Shown: one piece after another, positions 25,066 through 26,347 of the stretch
Position numbering within the stretch: position 1 is the stretch's first letter
Layout: every line of letters begins with the position of its first letter
Origin: an uncultured Bacteroidales bacterium
Lineage (GTDB): Bacteria; Bacteroidota; Bacteroidia; Bacteroidales; Porphyromonadaceae
Length of the DNA: 26,347 nt
NCBI GenBank assembly: GCA_902489445.1
Contig: CABTZX010000024.1
Location: forward strand, 1-26,347
Direction: 5' to 3'
Program-made: the position numbers and the translations under genes
Notes under the pieces: model-generated
The model's database searches: none
The model's input: the letters and a program-made list of their open reading frames with translations, nothing else
What the model was told of the DNA's origin: nothing

Positions 25066-25656
25066 TTAGAAAAGCATTTCCACCAGACGGGGACGCAGGA
25101 AACTCTTGAAAAGTTCTATCAATTCGCTTTCCCCAAATTCAATCTTATAGGAGCCATTCTTCGGCATTAGGGTGAATTCCGTTGGGCGACCGGCTGCTTC
25201 CTTAATAGTGAGCCCCTTGTCCAAAAGCTCTTTAGCTTCCCTGGCAAAATAAGCTTCTAATGCTTTTGCATCGGCTGTTTCGATAACAACCTCTTCTCCA
25301 GGCGTCCAATTACCTACAACCTTGGCAATAATGGACGGAAAGAACGATGGATCAGCCGTTACCTTTCCTACCGATTCGGTCACGATCTTATCGGTGATTG
25401 AATCTGTAATGGCTGTGCGTAGCGCTTGAAGCGTTTGACCCGTGTAAAGCTTCAACTCTGACGTGGTATTGCTCTTTAACTCGTCTCTGCCCTTTTCGGC
25501 GTTTTTACGAATCGCTTCCGCCTCTTTTTGGGCATCTTCAAGCATTTTGCTGCTCTTTTCCCGAGCTTCTGCCAATATACGATCAGCCTCTTCTCTACCC
25601 TTTTCAACTCCTTCGTTGAAAATCTTGTCGGTTAATTCACGGATCTTCTGGTCCAT
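25066..25656 (-). CDS. ntpE: V-type ATPase subunit E (peripheral stalk)
   Basis: 196 aa. The N-terminal 75 residues are a long charged helix (EKGREEADRILAEAREKSSK and following) that would form the stalk coiled coil. The C-terminal half is the globular domain that grips the top of the head. In other V-ATPases it pairs with a G/H subunit; none is encoded next to it here. First gene of the operon, with a -7 box about 100 bp upstream. Confidence 0.88.
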   Translation of the reverse strand: MDQKIRELTDKIFNEGVEKGREEADRILAEAREKSSKMLEDAQKEAEAIRKNAEKGRDELKSNTTSELKLYTGQTLQALRTAITDSITDKIVTESVGKVTADPSFFPSIIAKVVGNWTPGEEVVIETADAKALEAYFAREAKELLDKGLTIKEAAGRPTEFTLMPKNGSYKIEFGESELIELFKSFLRPRLVEMLF

Positions 25657-25758
25657 CTTCTCCTTTATTGTTATTTCTGTTTTGTTCCTAACAAAAAACT
25701 AAGCTCCTCTGCTTGATATATTTAGATATGGTCGGACAGGGTCGCTTTAATTTCTTTG

Positions 25759-25766
25759 CAAAGGTA
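25759..25766 (-). promoter_or_regulatory. -7 promoter box of the V-ATPase operon
   Basis: Minus-strand TACCTTTG fits TAnnTTTG exactly and is the same octamer as the ligase promoter box at 6239-6246. The leader to ATG 25656 would be about 95 nt. No convincing -33 TTTG. The rest of 25657-25970 shows no gene or structured RNA that I can recognise. Confidence 0.5.
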
Positions 25767-25972
25767 ACAAAAACAATGCATTAAACCTTCTTTCATGCAA
25801 GCAAATGCTCCTTTTCTTCCTTAACTCACGCTTTTCGATGATAAAATAGAACTTCTACTTCCCCACCCTGCGATTCTCAGCCAACATCATTACGTACCTT
25901 TCTCCACCACCCCACGAACGGACCGCCTTACTCCCGCACGCCCATACGCCATTACATATTTCCTCTTAGTAC

Positions 25973-26042
25973 TTATCGGAATCCATCATAACTTATCGAG
26001 AAAATCCGATAACCTCCGATCAATTCCGATTGATTCCGATAA
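25973..26042. repeat. Inverted-repeat element with 10-bp-spaced TCCGAT motifs
   Basis: TTATCGGAATC (25973-25983) and GATTCCGATAA (26032-26042) are a perfect 11-bp inverted pair. Inside, TTATCG (25993) and CGATAA (26007) form a second pair, and TCCGAT recurs at 26005, 26015, 26025 and 26035, exactly 10 bp apart. A related ATCGGAAT segment with 10-bp phasing lies at 17621-17655, on the other side of the V-ATPase operon. Confidence 0.65.
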
Positions 26043-26099
26043 ATTCAAATCTTCTCCTACGAACATACCGCTCGCCCCCTATCATCTCACGCTTCCAGC

Positions 26100-26317
26100 G
26101 CTACGCACCTTTGTCCCAACTTCAGCGCACTTGTCCCCTCAATCCTCCGTAGCAACGCCCCACCGCAGCGCACCTTCACCCGCAAACTCATGCACGAACT
26201 ACCCCACATCTGCGCACCTTCTTTCTCTTTCCTACGATGGGAACGGAGCGGTTCTCCCATACAATCAAATCATTGCTCCCATGCTGTTCGAGTGGTTCTA
26301 TGGAGGTATCGGGGGAA
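26100..26317. repeat. 22-bp-register repeats leading into the right-end array
   Basis: GCAC starts at 26105, 26127, 26170, 26192 and 26214 (spacings 22, 43, 22, 22), the first two followed by (T)TTGTCCC. From 26234 to 26297 there is one copy of the unit seen as 66-bp repeats at 16.9-17.2 kb (shared CTCCCATACAATC, ATTGCTC, ATGCTGT). Its end lies 20 bp before the first AGTCT of the array, the same offset as at 17186/17206. Confidence 0.65.
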
Positions 26318-26347
26318 AGTCTATAGGGTATTTTCCGAAAGTCTATA
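26318..26347. repeat. 22-bp AGTCTATAGGG array, truncated by window end
   Basis: AGTCT begins at 26318 and 26340, 22 bp apart, preceded by GTATCGGGGGA, nearly the same as GTATAGGGGGA before the array at 17206. The window stops inside the second unit. Confidence 0.85.

Overview
The window looks like a chromosomal segment of a Bacteroidota bacterium, most likely a Porphyromonas or close relative. This rests on three things. Several genes are preceded by TAnnTTTG boxes, the Bacteroidota -7 promoter element. The gene families are typical of the group: a GT3-type glycogen synthase, an imelysin lipoprotein with a di-heme oxidoreductase lipoprotein, a CcsB-CcsA fusion, and a seven-gene V-type ATPase cluster. 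The intergenic DNA is full of short-period tandem repeats that recall the minisatellite-bearing 'BrickBuilt' elements described in P. gingivalis. The genus is inferred, not shown. Both window ends fall inside the same repeat family, so this may be a whole contig broken at repeats.

Layout. 1-834: repeat DNA built on a 22-bp register, fading into unassigned sequence. 955-3494 (+): gltX and an overlapping GT2 glycosyltransferase. 3541-3663: a short array of 22-bp units with a GGTATATACC core, inside inverted repeats. 3754-6221 (-): a second glycosyltransferase and an O-antigen ligase/polymerase-like membrane protein, probably surface-polysaccharide genes. 6272-6320: a strong terminator. 6372-12999 (-): CcsBA cytochrome c assembly protein, di-heme cytochrome lipoprotein, imelysin lipoprotein and outer-membrane porin-like protein, read porin first; this looks like an envelope module for iron or redox work, interrupted by a 22-bp repeat array. 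13000-13242: divergent promoter region with a cluster of TAGGTAT half-sites. 13243-16349 (+): purine nucleoside phosphorylase, an AlkD/HEAT-like protein and glycogen synthase, tightly packed. 16350-17933: about 1.6 kb without credible genes, holding 66-bp (3 x 22) tandem repeats followed by a 22-bp palindromic array. 17934-25656 (-): a terminator and the V-ATPase operon E-DUF2764-A-B-D-I-K. 25657-26347: V-ATPase promoter region, a TTATCGGAATC inverted-repeat element and another copy of the 22/66-bp composite repeat.

The protein-coding content is mostly familiar. The most unusual signal is the intergenic repeat system. Arrays of dyad-symmetric units repeat at exactly 22 bp in at least five places. 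They have two different core palindromes (GTCTATAGAC and GGTATATACC), and some are flanked by 66-bp repeats whose period is exactly three times the core period. The second point of interest is the compact V-ATPase, which has no recognisable C, F or G gene and a K subunit carrying residues that match the sodium site of Enterococcus NtpK.
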